A stretch of 64,000 nucleotides of DNA from Solanum dulcamara. Lineage: Eukaryota > Streptophyta > Magnoliopsida > Solanales > Solanaceae. Shown in pieces: positions 10,297 to 21,998 of this stretch. How positions within the stretch are numbered: position 1 is the stretch's first letter; the number at the start of each line of letters is the position of its first letter. A program made the translations under genes and the position numbers. The DNA lies in contig NC_077240.1 in NCBI RefSeq assembly GCF_947179165.1, forward strand, positions 23,912,001-23,976,000, given 5' to 3'. The notes beneath the pieces are model-generated. The model was given only the letters and a program-made list of their open reading frames with translations, was not told where the DNA came from and ran no database searches.

Positions 10297-10480
10297 AAAA
10301 TATACAAGAAAAATAATAGGTATTGAAAATTTTGCACGAGTCTATTTGGTAGGGCTAATATATATAGGGTTAAGCTCCGTGTAAACCAATCAAATTATAC
10401 AAGAAAAATAATCGGTTATTGAAAATTTTGCACGAGCCTCTTTGGTAGGTCTAGTATAGGGTTAAGCTTCATGTGAAACA
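10297..10480. repeat. Tandem duplication of ~90 bp upstream of the germin-like gene
   Basis: Two adjacent copies share ATACAAGAAAAATAAT, GAAAATTTTGCACGAG and AGGGTTAAGCT in the same order. The copies differ at roughly one base in eight and by small indels. The duplication lies directly upstream of the TATA box of the germin-like pseudogene and may once have affected its promoter. Confidence 0.75.
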
Positions 10481-10740
10481 ATTATAGACGGCAGAACCTT
10501 TCTAAATTAATATATTTGGTAATTAATCAATTTTTTGAGATAATATTTTTCTTCGGTCACAACATGGGTCAGTGGAAAAAATCATTGATTTCGATAAGAT
10601 AATACATTTTCAAAAGATCCCTATAAAAATGTATGGTCACATTAATATTATAAATTAATAATTTTTGAAATTACAAAATATCTAAGACAATTTAGTGAAT
10701 TGTGATTCTAGTATTTTTTGTGTTTTGTTAAAATTTAAAT

Positions 10741-11100
10741 CTAGTTGAAGTGTATCTCTAACTTTTCCTTATTACGCCCATAAGTTTCTATGTTGCCTTT
10801 TGGAAGTGAACCAAAAATATTGTGAAGAATTCTAGAAGTGATAAGTGCTTCCTTAATGCATAATTGATTTGAAAGGTATTGTATCGTCTTCAACTTCATC
10901 ATCAATATTGTTTTCTCCAATTGTATCCACAATTTCTTCTAAGCTATGGACCTCTAAACATATATCATTTTCACCAGAGTATTCTAACAGGCTATTGATA
11001 TCCATTTTATTGCGGTAATCGAGATTATTAATCATGACCTTAAATTCATGAATGACGTTTTCACATGAGGGTTCATTTAAATTCCTTAAGGTGTCATCCC
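10741..11100 (-). pseudogene. Fragment resembling a plant transposase C-terminus (possibly Tigger/pogo)
   Basis: Two overlapping minus-strand frames give VMINNLDYRNKMDINSLLEY, then VEDDTIPF, then KEALITSRILHNIF and a Lys-rich end. I recall similar wording in the C-terminal tails of Tigger/pogo-type plant transposases, but this is memory of a pattern, not a search. The frames need at least one shift to join and there is no catalytic domain, so it is a relic. It could also be another class of transposase. Confidence 0.4.
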
Positions 11101-11504
11101 CTGAACGATGTAATCAAAATTAATCTTCATTGAATCTTGAAAACACTCTTTAAATTAATTAATAAATATTATTTATCGATTAAATAATACCTTTACAAAA
11201 TAATACTATGATAATTCTGACAATATTAATTTAGAGTGATTTTACTAAATATAGTGTCACAAAACTACGTAGAAATTGCATATTTTTCCCTTAGGAAGGT
11301 GGATTATTCCAATCTAGACTAGAAAATAATTAGGTTAAAGTAAACCATACTAAATAAGTTAGGTACAATTTTGAGCGTTCTCCGTAGAATGAAAAGAATA
11401 TTTCACAAATAGGTAAGATATATGCAAAATTAGGCTTTAAGAAATACAGTTTGGGTATTACCATTTATAGAAACTATTTGAGATGTTAGACAAAAAAAAT
11501 TCAC

Positions 11505-11774
11505 TTGTCTCTCTCTTTAGACGAACAAATCTCGCTTGTCTCTCTCTCTCTTTTTCTTTCTCTTTTTCTTTCTCTTTCTCTTTCTCTTTCCCTTTCTCTT
11601 TATCTTTCTCTCCATCTCTCTCTTTCCTCTCTCTTTGTCGTCTCTCCCTCTCTCGCCTCTCTTTTTATCTATATTTTGTACTTTCATCTCTCTCTATGTT
11701 TACCATATTTTTTGAGGTGTCAAGCGACTGTATTTGTTGTATTCATATATGCATTAAAGTTGTATCTTCCCCTC
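11505..11774. repeat. Polypyrimidine repeat, separated copy of the 20.3-kb array
   Basis: A (CTTTCT)n-like tract is followed by a unit containing TATTTTTTGAGGTGTCAAG, TGTATTTGTTGTATTCATA and TGCATTAAAGTTGTAT. The same unit occurs three times at 20343-20740. The LTR nest of 11775-20342 therefore inserted inside this array. ORFs predicted here are low-complexity artefacts. Confidence 0.75.
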
Positions 11775-12658
11775 TATCACGATCCCGACTCACCGTGATT
11801 GTCACCCACATTAATCTTCCGGTGGGAGAACCACTAGTTCAGTCCAAACTCACAACATTCACGAGATATAAGCAGTCTAAAAATGCAGAAGCAAGTTTAA
11901 CCAATAAATAATACTGAATTTTCATAAACTCGAAAATGTTTATTTATAAACCTCAATATATGCGGAAATTAACTCCTAGAAACTGGAAGTCCAATGTACC
12001 AAAATTCAAGCAAAACATCAAGTCTAGAAAAAATGGGTGCAACCCCAAAAAGTCATAAAGTAAAAATAGTGTTTCAATGTCTAAATCCTGGAAAAAGGAC
12101 TAGAATAAGAAAAGTCAACAGCAGCTTGAAAGAAATGGCTCACCACTTGAACTCAAGCAGCTAACGGTCCTCTATTCTAGGTCTCTCAACAATCGTCTGA
12201 ATATATCATGTACTCAACGAAGATAAAGCAAGTGTAGTATCAGTACATAAAGTCAATAGGGTACTGGTTGTTGACACCCAATTTTGGCTCTCTGTACTCA
12301 AAATTAACGTCTTAAGACTACTTGATTGTTAAAGAACACAAAATATAATATTTTACACATTTTCTTTTAGTTTAAATTTTTTTTATTAATAATTATCCTT
12401 ATTTTAGCATTTTCATAAATTGTTTTTCTCATTTTTTCCCTTTTAATAATTTATGGATAAACATTCTTAATTTCATAAATAATAATTTTTTTATCAATTT
12501 ATTGTCATTGTAAATTTTAATAGTCACACTATTTTACAATCATCTTCAAGCGTACACAACATAACACTGTAATTTATTCTTTACAACAGAATATCTTCCA
12601 AAATACGGATTACATTTTTTATTTTTGTGTTACATATCGATACATATATTATTTTTTT

Positions 12659-13461
12659 TGTAATGACTCGTTAAGTCATTTTGATGACATTTTGAGTGAT
12701 TTTTAAAATTTGTTTACCATAGATTTGCGATTGTAGTTTAGGGGATCGTATTGGGTATTTATGTAAACTGCTAATTAGAATTTTTCTTTACATATACATA
12801 TATACATATGCATATATGTATGAATTTGGGCTGCCCACTTTTACTTTTTGGGCAAGCACCTTCCTAGTAAGTGCTAGGTGATAAGTATCACCTAAGAAGA
12901 CTTTCTATTCTATTTTCTCTCTCAATTTCAGATCTCTAAAGCCAAGAAGATACTTTGATCCCTCTCTCCAGCATAATCCCTCACCAAAATTCACCAAGAA
13001 AACTTGTCCTTTCAATTAGAACTCAAAGAAACCCCTCTCTTGTGATAAGTAAATCAAATTCGATTTTTTGAAACTGCATAGCTGTTAGTAATTTTGACGT
13101 ATCTCATTGTATAGATCTTTGTTTTTAGTAAATAAATATATTTTGGAAAGATGAAACACATACCTACAACTTTTATGTTTATGTTGGAGCCTAAATCCGC
13201 TGTTATTGGGTCGAAAAATAGGACGCAACATAGGATAAGTTTTGTCCAGATTTTTTATTTAAAATTCCAGCATGTACAACCGCTAGTATTTTGATCATAT
13301 CTTTTTGTACAAAATGTATTTTGTGATGATTCTTTTTGTTTTGCAAGCTTAAGACATATATCTACAACTTTCATGAAGGACATAAAGTCCAGTTCTACCG
13401 TTTGCAGTTTCAAATTGTAGGTACAACATGAGGTACATTTTTGGTCGGATTTACTGTTTTG
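12659..13461 (+). mobile_element. Tekay-like LTR fragment
   Basis: It starts TGTAATGACTCGTTAAG, near-identical in design to the solo LTR start at 4206, and contains two internally related blocks around ATCTACAACTTTCATGAAGG (13350) and an earlier counterpart near 13165. No matching GTGACA end is found, so it is truncated or merged with the surrounding LTR. The exact right limit is not known. Confidence 0.4.
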
Positions 13462-13474
13462 ATAGCCTTAAGTG

Positions 13475-13501
13475 TTGTTTGTTTGTTGTTGTTGTTGTTG
13501 T
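13475..13501 (+). mobile_element. 27-bp (TTG)n retroinsertion with 13-bp TSD
   Basis: A 27-bp TTG-rich segment lies between two identical copies of ATAGCCTTAAGTG, at 13462-13474 and 13502-13514. The RTE LINE at 14519-17358 and the TS-like SINE at 54931 both end in (TTG)n, so this looks like an extreme 5'-truncated insertion in which only the tail was copied. A local duplication with microsatellite growth is the alternative. Confidence 0.65.
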
Positions 13502-13845
13502 ATAGCCTTAAGTGATAATATGAAATATTACTTCAAATTTATATATAGTTCAAATTGTAATTGGCCAATGAAATAATCTTTTCCGTCGATTTTCGACGCC
13601 TCCCCATTAAAAAAAGACGAAAATTTTAGTTTAAGTTTATATTTTACGTTATATTTTGCAAGCTAAAACAAAGTCCAATAGTGTTAAATCAATAACCTCC
13701 GGAGTAGGTCCATCTTTGGAAAACAACAACTAACTATCGCGATGGTAAATCCGGTAAGAAACTAACAAGTAACAACTCTATCTCTCCTTTGTTTTTGTTT
13801 TTTTTTATTATTGTTGGTTTTACTTTCTTTTTTTGTTTATAGATC

Positions 13846-14290
13846 TACTTTATTTTATGATAGATATAATTATTGTGATTTGTTTCTATTATTTTTTTTA
13901 TTTATTATTGTTGTCTCCATCATATCTTTTATTAGTGACATCTATTGTCATATATATTTGTTTTTGATTATTTTAATTGATTGTTTTAAAATATATGATA
14001 GTTTTAATCTACTTTATTTGATGATAGATATAATTATTGTGATTTGTTTCTATTATTTTTTACTTTATTGTTGTTGTCTACATCATATCTTTTATTAGTG
14101 ACATTTATTGTCATATATATTTGCTTTTGATTATTTTAATTGATTGTTTTAAAAGACATGATAGTTTTAATCTATTTTGTTTGATGATAGATATAATTAT
14201 TGTAATTTGTTTATATTATTTTTTTACTTTATTGTTGTTGTCTCCATTATATCTCTCTATTAGTGATATTTATTGTGAGTGAAAATTATT
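13846..14290. repeat. ~163-bp tandem repeat, about 2.7 copies
   Basis: The word GATAGATATAATTATTGT starts at 13859, 14023 and 14186, spaced 164 and 163 bp. Each unit also contains ATCATATCTTTTATTAGTGA (third copy diverged) and TTGTTGTTGTCT. The 95-residue ORF across it is a product of the T-rich repeat. The array lies inside the Tat/Ogre-like LTR. Confidence 0.8.
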
Positions 14291-14518
14291 ATTTTGTTTT
14301 TTGTTTGACTACTTTTGTTAATAGTTTAACTTCATTTGTTTTGGCTATATTTATTCATCACTTTTGTTTGTTGGTGGATTATAACTGATGATTAGTATAT
14401 ACTTTATTTATTTATAGTTATCTTGTATCTATTTTTAACTTTGCTTGATTACTTTTGCTAATAGTTTAACTTCATTTGTTTTTGACTATATTTATTCATC
14501 AAGGGATTATAATTGATG

Positions 14519-17358
14519 CAACAACAACAACAACCCAGTGAAATCCCACAACATGGGGTCTGGGGAGGGTAGAATGTACGCAGACCTTACTCCTACCAAG
14601 GTAGGACGGCTGTTTCCTGGAGACCCTCGGCTCAGTAAAAGCATAAATGCAAAAAAATGTTAGATAAGAATAGAAAATTAAAAGCTTTATGAGAAAAACA
14701 ACAAACAAAGAACGAATAGATAACAAAGAAATACAAATAAATAAATACAAATAACAAATAACGATTAAATAAATAATGAAAGCATCACAGGTAAAATTGA
14801 GTAATCAAAGCATAGAAAGCAATAAATAATAATAGAAATAACAGAAATCAGAAGTCAAAGCGCAAGAGATCGTAATGCACTACTACGCCTATGAATAGAG
14901 AAGAATAACGAGACTATGAACTAGCCTTCTACCCTGATGTGGGTCCTCCATACCCTCATATCTAAGGTCATGTCCTCCGTAAGCTGTAACTGCGTCATGT
15001 CATGTCTAATCACCTCTCCCTAATACTTCTTCGGCCTACCCCTACCTCTTTTGTAACCATCCATGGCCAGACTCTCACACCTCCGCACTGGGGCATCTGT
15101 GCCTCTCCTCTTCACATGTCCATACCATCTCAGTCGCATTTCCCGCATCTTGTCTTCCACCGAGGCCACTCATACCTTGTCCCGAATAGCCTCATTTCTA
15201 ATCCTGTCGCTCCTGGTGTGCCCACACATCCATCTCAGCATTCTCATCTCAGCAACTTTTATCTTTTGAATGTGAGAAGTCTTAACTGGCCAACACTCCG
15301 CCCCATACAGCATAGCCGGTCTAACCACCACTTTGTAGAACTTGCCCTTAAGTTTTGGTGGCACATTCTTGTCACATAGCACTCCAGAAGCGAGCCTCCA
15401 TTTCATCCACCCTACCCCAATACGATGTGTGACATCATCGTCAATCTCCCCGCTGCCTTGCATGATAGACCCAAGATACTTGCAACTACTTCTCTTTTGG
15501 ATGGCCTAAGCACCAAGCCTAACTTCAACGCCAACCTCCTGAGGTGTCTCACTGAACTTGCACTCTAAGTACTCTGTCTTTGTCCTACTCAACTTAAACC
15601 CTTTAGACTCCAAGGTATGTCTCCAATCCTCTAACTTAGCGTTAACTCCGCGGCGAGTCTCATCGATCGGGACTATGTCATCCGCGAGAAGCATACACCA
15701 TGGCACCGCACCTTGAATTTGTCGCGTCAATCCATCTATCACCAAGGCAAATAGAAAAGGACTAAGAGTTGATCCTTGATGCAACCCCATCACCACTGGA
15801 AATTACTCTGAGTCCCCTCCTACTGTCCTTACCATGGTTTTGGCTCCCTCGTACATGTCCTTGATCACCCTAATTAGGATTGTACAGGACAAACCGATAA
15901 ACCGCATCAAACCGATAAACCGAACCAAACCGGAAAAAAAACCCGACTAGTGGTTTGGTTTGACTTGGTTTGGTGTTTGAAAAAAAAACCCGACCATTAT
16001 AAGGTTGGTTTGGTTTAAACTAAAAAAAGTCAAACTGAACCCAAACCGACCCGATTATAGATATACTACTTTTAAATTATGTTATACATAAAAATATTTA
16101 TTAAAATGTAATTTATAAATATTTTTTAAATTTTTTTCATAATTTTTGTTTTCTTTCTTACATTTAGATTTGGACTTGAGTAGCCATCTAAATAATATAC
16201 AAAAAAAACTTATCTTATAAAGTTATATTATAAAGTTAAAACTTCAAACAATGTTGTGCTTCCATCTTATATGTTGATATTTTGTACTAGAACTCTTTTT
16301 AAGAAGCACTGCTCTGTACTTTTTATTAGATACTATGAGAAACCCAAAAAAATCCGAAAAAAACCCAAAAAACCAGAGAAACCCGAAAAAACCCGAAAAA
16401 CCCGAGAAAAAATTGATATCGAAAAACCCGACTTTTATTGGTTTGGTTTGGTTTATAGATTTAATAACCCGACACAAATGGTTTGGTTTGGTTTGTAAAA
16501 AATCCGAACCAACCCGGTATATGTACACCCCTAACCCTAATGTATGTCATAGGTACACCTTTAGCCTCCAAACATGTCCATAGTATTTCTCTTGGGACTT
16601 TGTCATAAGCCTTTTCTAGGTCGATAAATACCATATGCAAGTCCCTCTTCCTCTCCCTATGCTGCTCCACGAGTCTCCTCATAAGATGGATGACTTTTGT
16701 AGTTGAGCGTCCCGGCATAAATCCAAACTGGTTCTCTGAAATAGACACGTCTCTCCTCACCCTCATCTCTACCACTCTTTCCCACAGTTTCATAGTATGG
16801 CTTAGTAGCTTAATACCTCTATAGTTGTTGCAACTCTAGATATCCCCTTTGTTTTTGTATAGAGGGATCATTATGCTCGACCTCCATTCTTCGAGCATCA
16901 TTGCTGTTTTAAAGATTACATTAAATAACCTAGTCAACCACTCCAAACCTACCGAGCTCGTGCTCTTCCAAAATTCCCCAGGAATCTCGTCAGGTCCTGT
17001 TGCTCTTCCCCAACGCATCCTACGAACGACACTCTTAACCTCCTCGACCTTAATACTCCTGCAATACCCAAAATCGCAATGTCTCCCTGTATGTTCTAAA
17101 TCTCCTAACACAAAGTCTCTGTCCCCTTCCTCATTCAAGAGTTTATGGAAATAGGACTGCCATCTCTGTTTAATGAGGGTCTTGTCTACCAATACTTTTC
17201 CATGCTCGTCCTTAATGCACTTCACTTGGTCCACATCGCGTGCCCTTCTCTCCCGCGCCCTGGCTAGCCTGAACAATTTTCTATCCCCACCTTTCTCTTC
17301 TAGTTCAGCATAAAGGCGTTCAAAAGCTGTTGTTTTTGCCGTCGAAACCGCATTGATA
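14519..17358 (-). mobile_element. RTE-type LINE, 5'-truncated, reverse transcriptase
   Basis: This is a non-LTR retrotransposon read on the minus strand. Decayed frames give, in order, [20 protein letters not shown] (17276 downward), a [11 protein letters not shown] motif, [21 protein letters not shown], the RT motif [12 protein letters not shown], then after a hAT insertion [23 protein letters not shown] (the catalytic Asp pair) and a C-terminal AECWPVK...[11 protein letters not shown] region, ending near 15170 or below. The endonuclease half is absent, as usual for 5'-truncated copies. The 3' part has the phrase CCCACAACATGGGGTCTGG and ends in (TTG)n at 14519. Flanks ATTGATG (left) and ATTGATA (right) might be a target duplication. 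Frames change several times, so it is inactive. Confidence 0.85.
15875..16533 (+). mobile_element. hAT-like non-autonomous element, TSD ACCCTAAT
   Basis: A 659-bp element starts TAGGATTGTACA and ends TGTACACCCCTA, imperfect terminal inverted repeats. It is flanked by a perfect 8-bp duplication, ACCCTAAT at 15867-15874 and 16534-16541, the size made by hAT transposases. The ends are rich in AACCAAACC and GGTTTGGTTT words. It interrupts the reverse transcriptase of the RTE LINE between the KAYDKVP and GLHQGST motifs. It encodes no transposase; ORFs in it are incidental. Confidence 0.9.
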
Positions 17359-19134
17359 AAATCTTCTCACTTATTTTTTTGTCATATTGTACCTTTATTT
17401 TTGTGGGTGTTGGTGCTTGGTGATGTAAATGTTCACTAGTTTTTATTTTTTGTTATTTTGTTTATGTTACTATTTTTGTTGAATTATTGTTGTTGGTTTG
17501 GATTTTACATCTTTTATCTAGTTTATTTCTTATTATGTTATTAATTACGCCATTATTATTTCACTTCTCAAATATCTTATATATTGTCTCTATTATGTCG
17601 ATTGTTTCATCAATTATTGGTTGACATGGCTTTCACATCATTTTATTGAAATAATTTTACTATTTTTTAATTATTATTGTAATTCATCATATTAAATAGA
17701 GATTACACCTAAAAGGTCGATGAAGAAATTATCGTCGATTTCCAAGGCTTTCCATGTTTATAAGACGGATGTTATTTTTAGTTATTATTATTATTATTAT
17801 TATTATCATTATTAATATTTATCCCTCACTAACACTTTATCAAGTCTTTTATAGGTACTCAGAACTGCTTTCCGAGAAGCTATTCGAATTAAGTTCGAAT
17901 AATATTTTAAATTTATTATTGTGTATATTATTGACGTTAGGCAAATATTAGGCCATTCCTTATATTATTGCTTTAATTTACTCTTTATGTATATTTCATT
18001 ATATATTTGTGCAATATTTTCATCTCCTCAATTTAAAAAAATGAGTTCAGCTAAGACCACAATTGTATATTCTGAAGGATGCTAATATCTTTCCTTCGGA
18101 ATCACTTGAACCCCTTACTTAGGATCCATTGAATTTGTAGACATTTTTAAATAATTGATTGTTTTCTAATTATCCTAAAATTATGATAACTCCTTAAATT
18201 AAACTTTTTTCTTTTAAAATCTCTTTTGAACAATTGAATTGATTTTTTACGAATCACCATGACGTTCTAATAGGGATGTAACACTTATTACAGTTACGCC
18301 TCTGAGCTTACTATAAAATAGAATTTTATTTTTGTAGTATATATACACACATATTTTAAAATTATTTTGATAATAATTTATTCATTATTAATATTTTGCC
18401 AAGTGTCTATACATGTATTCAGAGATATTTTATGCAAATGATATTCAAAATTATTATTATTTTTCATATGATAAAAGAGTTCTTTGTTCATATGAATAAA
18501 GGGTTATTCTTTTAATATTGCATAAAAACTACCTTTTTATATACATATACCTTTCTCATATTTTTCTACACATAATTGGTGATAATATACTTTACTTACT
18601 TAGTACATATTTTTTTTATACATATAATCTTATACAATTTTAGTGTATATATTTTTATATATATGTTTGTTATACTTGCAAATAATAATTTTATCTCCTC
18701 CCTTTTTGATGAATTAAGTCTAGCTGGGTACCACATTTTGTGGATTTCGAAGGATGCCTAACACCTTCCCTTTGGAATAATGTAAACCCTTATCTAGAAT
18801 CTAAACTGGTTTTTCGCAGATTGAAACGTGAGTCATACAGGCCATGCATCAAATAGATTTTCCTTAATAAATTAGGTGGCGACTCTATACAATAATTAAT
18901 CTTTTTTAGAGTCCATATGTTGTGCTTTATCTAACCTTGGTTAAAAATAGGACATAACACTGGTAAAATCACTTAGCTAGCCAGTAAGCAAGACATGGAC
19001 AAGTAAAATACAACACAGTAAGTACACATATACAGAATATACTTAATCATTAATATCTTATAACCAGTGCCAACATAATCATAGTTCATCAATCTTAATT
19101 ATCATGCAATTTCACATAAGGACCCTCTCACGAG

Positions 19135-19300
19135 ACCTACGAGCACTTAGTATGTGTCGAAATGTGACACCTAGTCTAAGATTTGTGTCGAAACTTGACA
19201 CCCAATCCAAACGTGTGTCGGAATGTGACACCCAATCCAAGTATGTATCGAAATGTATCACCCGATTCAAGTGTGTCAAAACGTGACTCCCGATCCAAGC
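19135..19300. repeat. ~34-bp tandem repeat, five copies
   Basis: Units resemble GTGTGTCGGAATGTGACACC plus CAATCCAA; five are readable with substitutions. Each unit has short TGTCGNAATGTGACA-type dyad symmetry. They lie in the outermost LTR of the nest and account for the short ORFs on both strands here. Confidence 0.8.
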
Positions 19301-20342
19301 ATTTAATTCAACCAAATCATAATGAATAGTCACATTTATATATCTACCAAGGATCATCACAGGTCATGGCCAATAGGTAGTTATTTCACATAGATCATTT
19401 CAATCTTTCCTATTCATATACATAAATACATACAGTAGAGTAATTTAGCAGGTACATAAATCACATACGGGAAAACAAATCATCACCTACCTCGAATTCA
19501 AGTTTTCGACCACTCTAAAGTGCACGAGCTTTCCCTTCCCAGGTTCGTTCAACTTGTTCTTGGTCTAAAATCAGTAATAACATACAAATGATGGATACAA
19601 GGGCCTAATTTACATGAATTATAACATAATTCCCCTCCTAGGTTAAGCCCATGATCCTAACCCCCATTCTAAGATTATTTTCCACTATTAGTTTCAGTCC
19701 AAAACCCTCCCCAAATGATCACCCATCATAGATTATGTGTTCTAGGAATCAAATTACAAGTTAAGGGAGTAATTTACTTACCTTTGGCACAAGTTATGGT
19801 GGAAATCAATAAGAATTTGCCCTAGGTCGCTTATGGTCTCTTAAGAATGAAATAAAAGTGAATGAAACCGTTCTGGGACTTTTCCCCAACTTCAGTCGCA
19901 TTTTGTCCCACTGCAATGGAAACATCTCGCTTTAGCAGCGGGAATATCCCGCTTTAGCAGCCCTGCTCTAGCGGCCCTACCCTAGCGGGATAGGCAGAGA
20001 CAGAGATCTCGTAAAGAGTCTCAAAGTCTCTACTTACAACACACCCTTGTCTAAGATGCCTTAAAATATACCTTTCACACCAAGATCGATTCAGAGAGTT
20101 TTACTCACTCGAATGTGATTTCGTAAAGCCATACACTCTCCATAACGTCTTGGCTATCAACTAACCCAATCAACTAAAGATTCAATCCCCCATCTATTTT
20201 TGGATCACCCTAAACCTCACTTTACTTAGAATTCGTCCAAGTCTGGCCTAGGCTCAAATTTTTCGAAGTCACTACCCAAATTTTTCTCACCCGAATTCCT
20301 TCCTTATTGGCTCACCCGTAATGATAGGATAAGGTCGTTACA

Positions 20343-20740
20343 CCTCCCCCCTCTCTCTATTCTGTATTTCCATCTCTTTCTGTATTTTTATATTTTTTTA
20401 AGTGGCAGGTGAGTGTATTTGTTATATTCATACGTGCATTTAGTTTGTATTGACGAATTCTCTCTCTCTCTCCCCTCCTTTTCTCCCTCTATATTGTGTA
20501 TTTCCACCTCTCTCCCTCTGTATTTCTATTATTTTTTGAGGTGACAGGCTAAGTCATATTTGTTGTATTCATACGTGCATTTAGGTTTTATCGATGAATT
20601 CTCTCTCTTTCTCTCTCTCTTTATGTATTTTGTGCTTTCACCTCTTTCTATGTATTTCTATATTTTTTTAGGTGGCAAGAGACTTTTTTTGGTTGTATTC
20701 ATACGTGCATTTAGCTTATATCGATGAATATATGATGTAT
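20343..20740. repeat. ~125-bp tandem repeat, three copies, polypyrimidine
   Basis: Each unit has a CT-rich tract, TATTTCCA/TTTCACCTC words, TATATTTTTTTAAGTGGCA (varied), then TTCATACGTGCATTTAG and TCGATGAATTC. Together with the copy at 11505-11774 these form one array split by the LTR nest. Confidence 0.8.
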
Positions 20741-21770
20741 TTATGAATACCATTTGTGTGTATAAAAAGATACATACAAGGAATTATATTCATTCGCTTT
20801 AGTTTCACTTGTATCCATTTGCTCTTGCATCACTTATATTGATTTGCTTTTGTATCACTTGTATTGACTCGCTTTACTTTCATCTGTATTCATACATACA
20901 CTTACATTTTAACAATGAATATAGTATGAGCGTATATAAAGATACAAAAATATAAAAATAAAGGATTGTATTCATTTGCTCTTTTATCACATGTAAATTT
21001 TTTTAAAAAAATATATATATAAAAATAAAAGTGATTGTATTAGTTGTGCTTCATATTTTTAGTGCATAGGTGAGGTGGTTAATTCAAAACTATTTTTCGC
21101 CACATGTTTAAATTCCAGATATACTTATTATTTTTTAAATCCCTTTGCTAAAATTATTTACACAATTTACCAGCAAATATATTATTTATTTATTTTTTGA
21201 ACACATTTTTTTAATAATATTTTTTATTAGCAAATATTTATCCTACTTTAATTTGAAAAAAAATTTAAAAAAATTATTATTTTATTATAGTTATTTTAAT
21301 AACTATTTACTATGATCTTATAATGCACCGAACTGCCCTTTATTTTAATAATTACCTAAATAAAAATTAATGATAAATTTACTATGATCTTATATAAATA
21401 ACATATATTATTCGTTAAAAGGGTACATTAATTTATTCTATTTTAATTGATAAAATGATATTAAAAAGAAAAAAATTAATTTCTATATTTTCATTAGTTA
21501 AAGTGATTTTAAAATAAAGAAAATGAGAATAAAGTTCCTTAAAAATAATAATTTTATCAAGAACAAGATGTGTTTAACAAGAAAAAAATAATATAATTAT
21601 TTTGAACCATACTATTAATAACAAGAGAATTTTTAAATTAAAATATTAATGACAATGACATTTTACATAATTAAAGAACGTTTTTGACCCTTTTTACAAA
21701 GATTCTATAGTTTTCTAGTTCAAAAACTAACAAAAGGCGCAAACATTATAAGTATGATTCTTAATAAGTG
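20741..21770. other. AT-rich spacer upstream of the reductase gene
   Basis: The left part repeats GTATCACTTGTATT-like words and continues the 20.3-kb repeat family. The rest is AT-rich sequence without an ORF, a clear element end or an RNA gene. It would contain distal promoter sequence of the gene at 21999. Confidence 0.5.
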
Positions 21771-21772
21771 AT

Positions 21773-21780
21773 TATAAATA
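21773..21780 (+). promoter_or_regulatory. Candidate TATA box of the reductase gene
   Basis: TATAAATA is the best core-promoter match upstream of the ATG at 21999 and would give a leader of about 190 nt. A (TA)n run at 21927-21941 is a second possibility with a leader of about 30 nt. Confidence 0.45.
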
Positions 21781-21998
21781 AGTAGGCTCGGAAATCACAA
21801 GATTACCAACCTCCTGTGTCCACCATATACACCTACTAAACTCTCTAAAGTTAAAAACCCCAAACATTAAAATAAACAAAAGTTCAGTTCTTTGTACTAA
21901 TCTTAGCATCTTTACCTTTTAATTAGTATATATATATATATCTCATTATAACCTACCACCATTAGCAAATCTGAAACCTTTAATACCTAAAATCAGAA

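Larger units (their letters stand above)
12269..18959 (+). mobile_element. Tat/Ogre-like LTR, TSD CTGGT, itself invaded
   Basis: It begins TGTTGACACCCAATTTTGG and ends GGACATAACA, the ends I associate with Tat/Ogre-type gypsy LTRs of Solanaceae; the phrase AGGTGGCGACTC near 18875 supports this. A perfect 5-bp duplication, CTGGT at 12264-12268 and CTGGT at 18960-18964, flanks it. Nested inside are a Tekay-like LTR fragment, tandem repeats and an RTE LINE. Without the LINE it is about 3.85 kb. No gag or pol of its own is visible, so it is probably a solo LTR. Confidence 0.8.
11775..20342 (-). mobile_element. Outermost LTR of a four-level nest
   Basis: On the minus strand it begins TGTAACGACCTTATCC (20342) and ends near GTCGGGATCGTGATA (11775), a TGTAACGACC-type gypsy LTR of Solanaceae with one end base changed. 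Flanks CCTC (11771-11774) and CCTC (20343-20346) allow a target duplication, but the flanks are polypyrimidine and so weak evidence. After removal of the inner insertion (12269-18959) about 1.87 kb of LTR remains, with no coding region, suggesting a solo LTR. It has a ~34-bp tandem array at 19135-19300 and CTAGCGGG-like repeats near 19925-19990. Confidence 0.65.

Noticed and set aside
11483..11911. ORFs of 142 and 97 residues rich in Ser, Phe and Leu
   Set aside because: They are translations of a polypyrimidine repeat in two frames.
12659..13442. A complete solo LTR flanked by TTTTT on both sides
   Set aside because: The flanks are low-complexity T runs and the apparent end is inside an internally duplicated LTR block, so the boundary is not supported.
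13811..14098. 95-residue hydrophobic ORF resembling a membrane protein
   Set aside because: It lies in a 163-bp T-rich tandem repeat; hydrophobicity follows from base composition.
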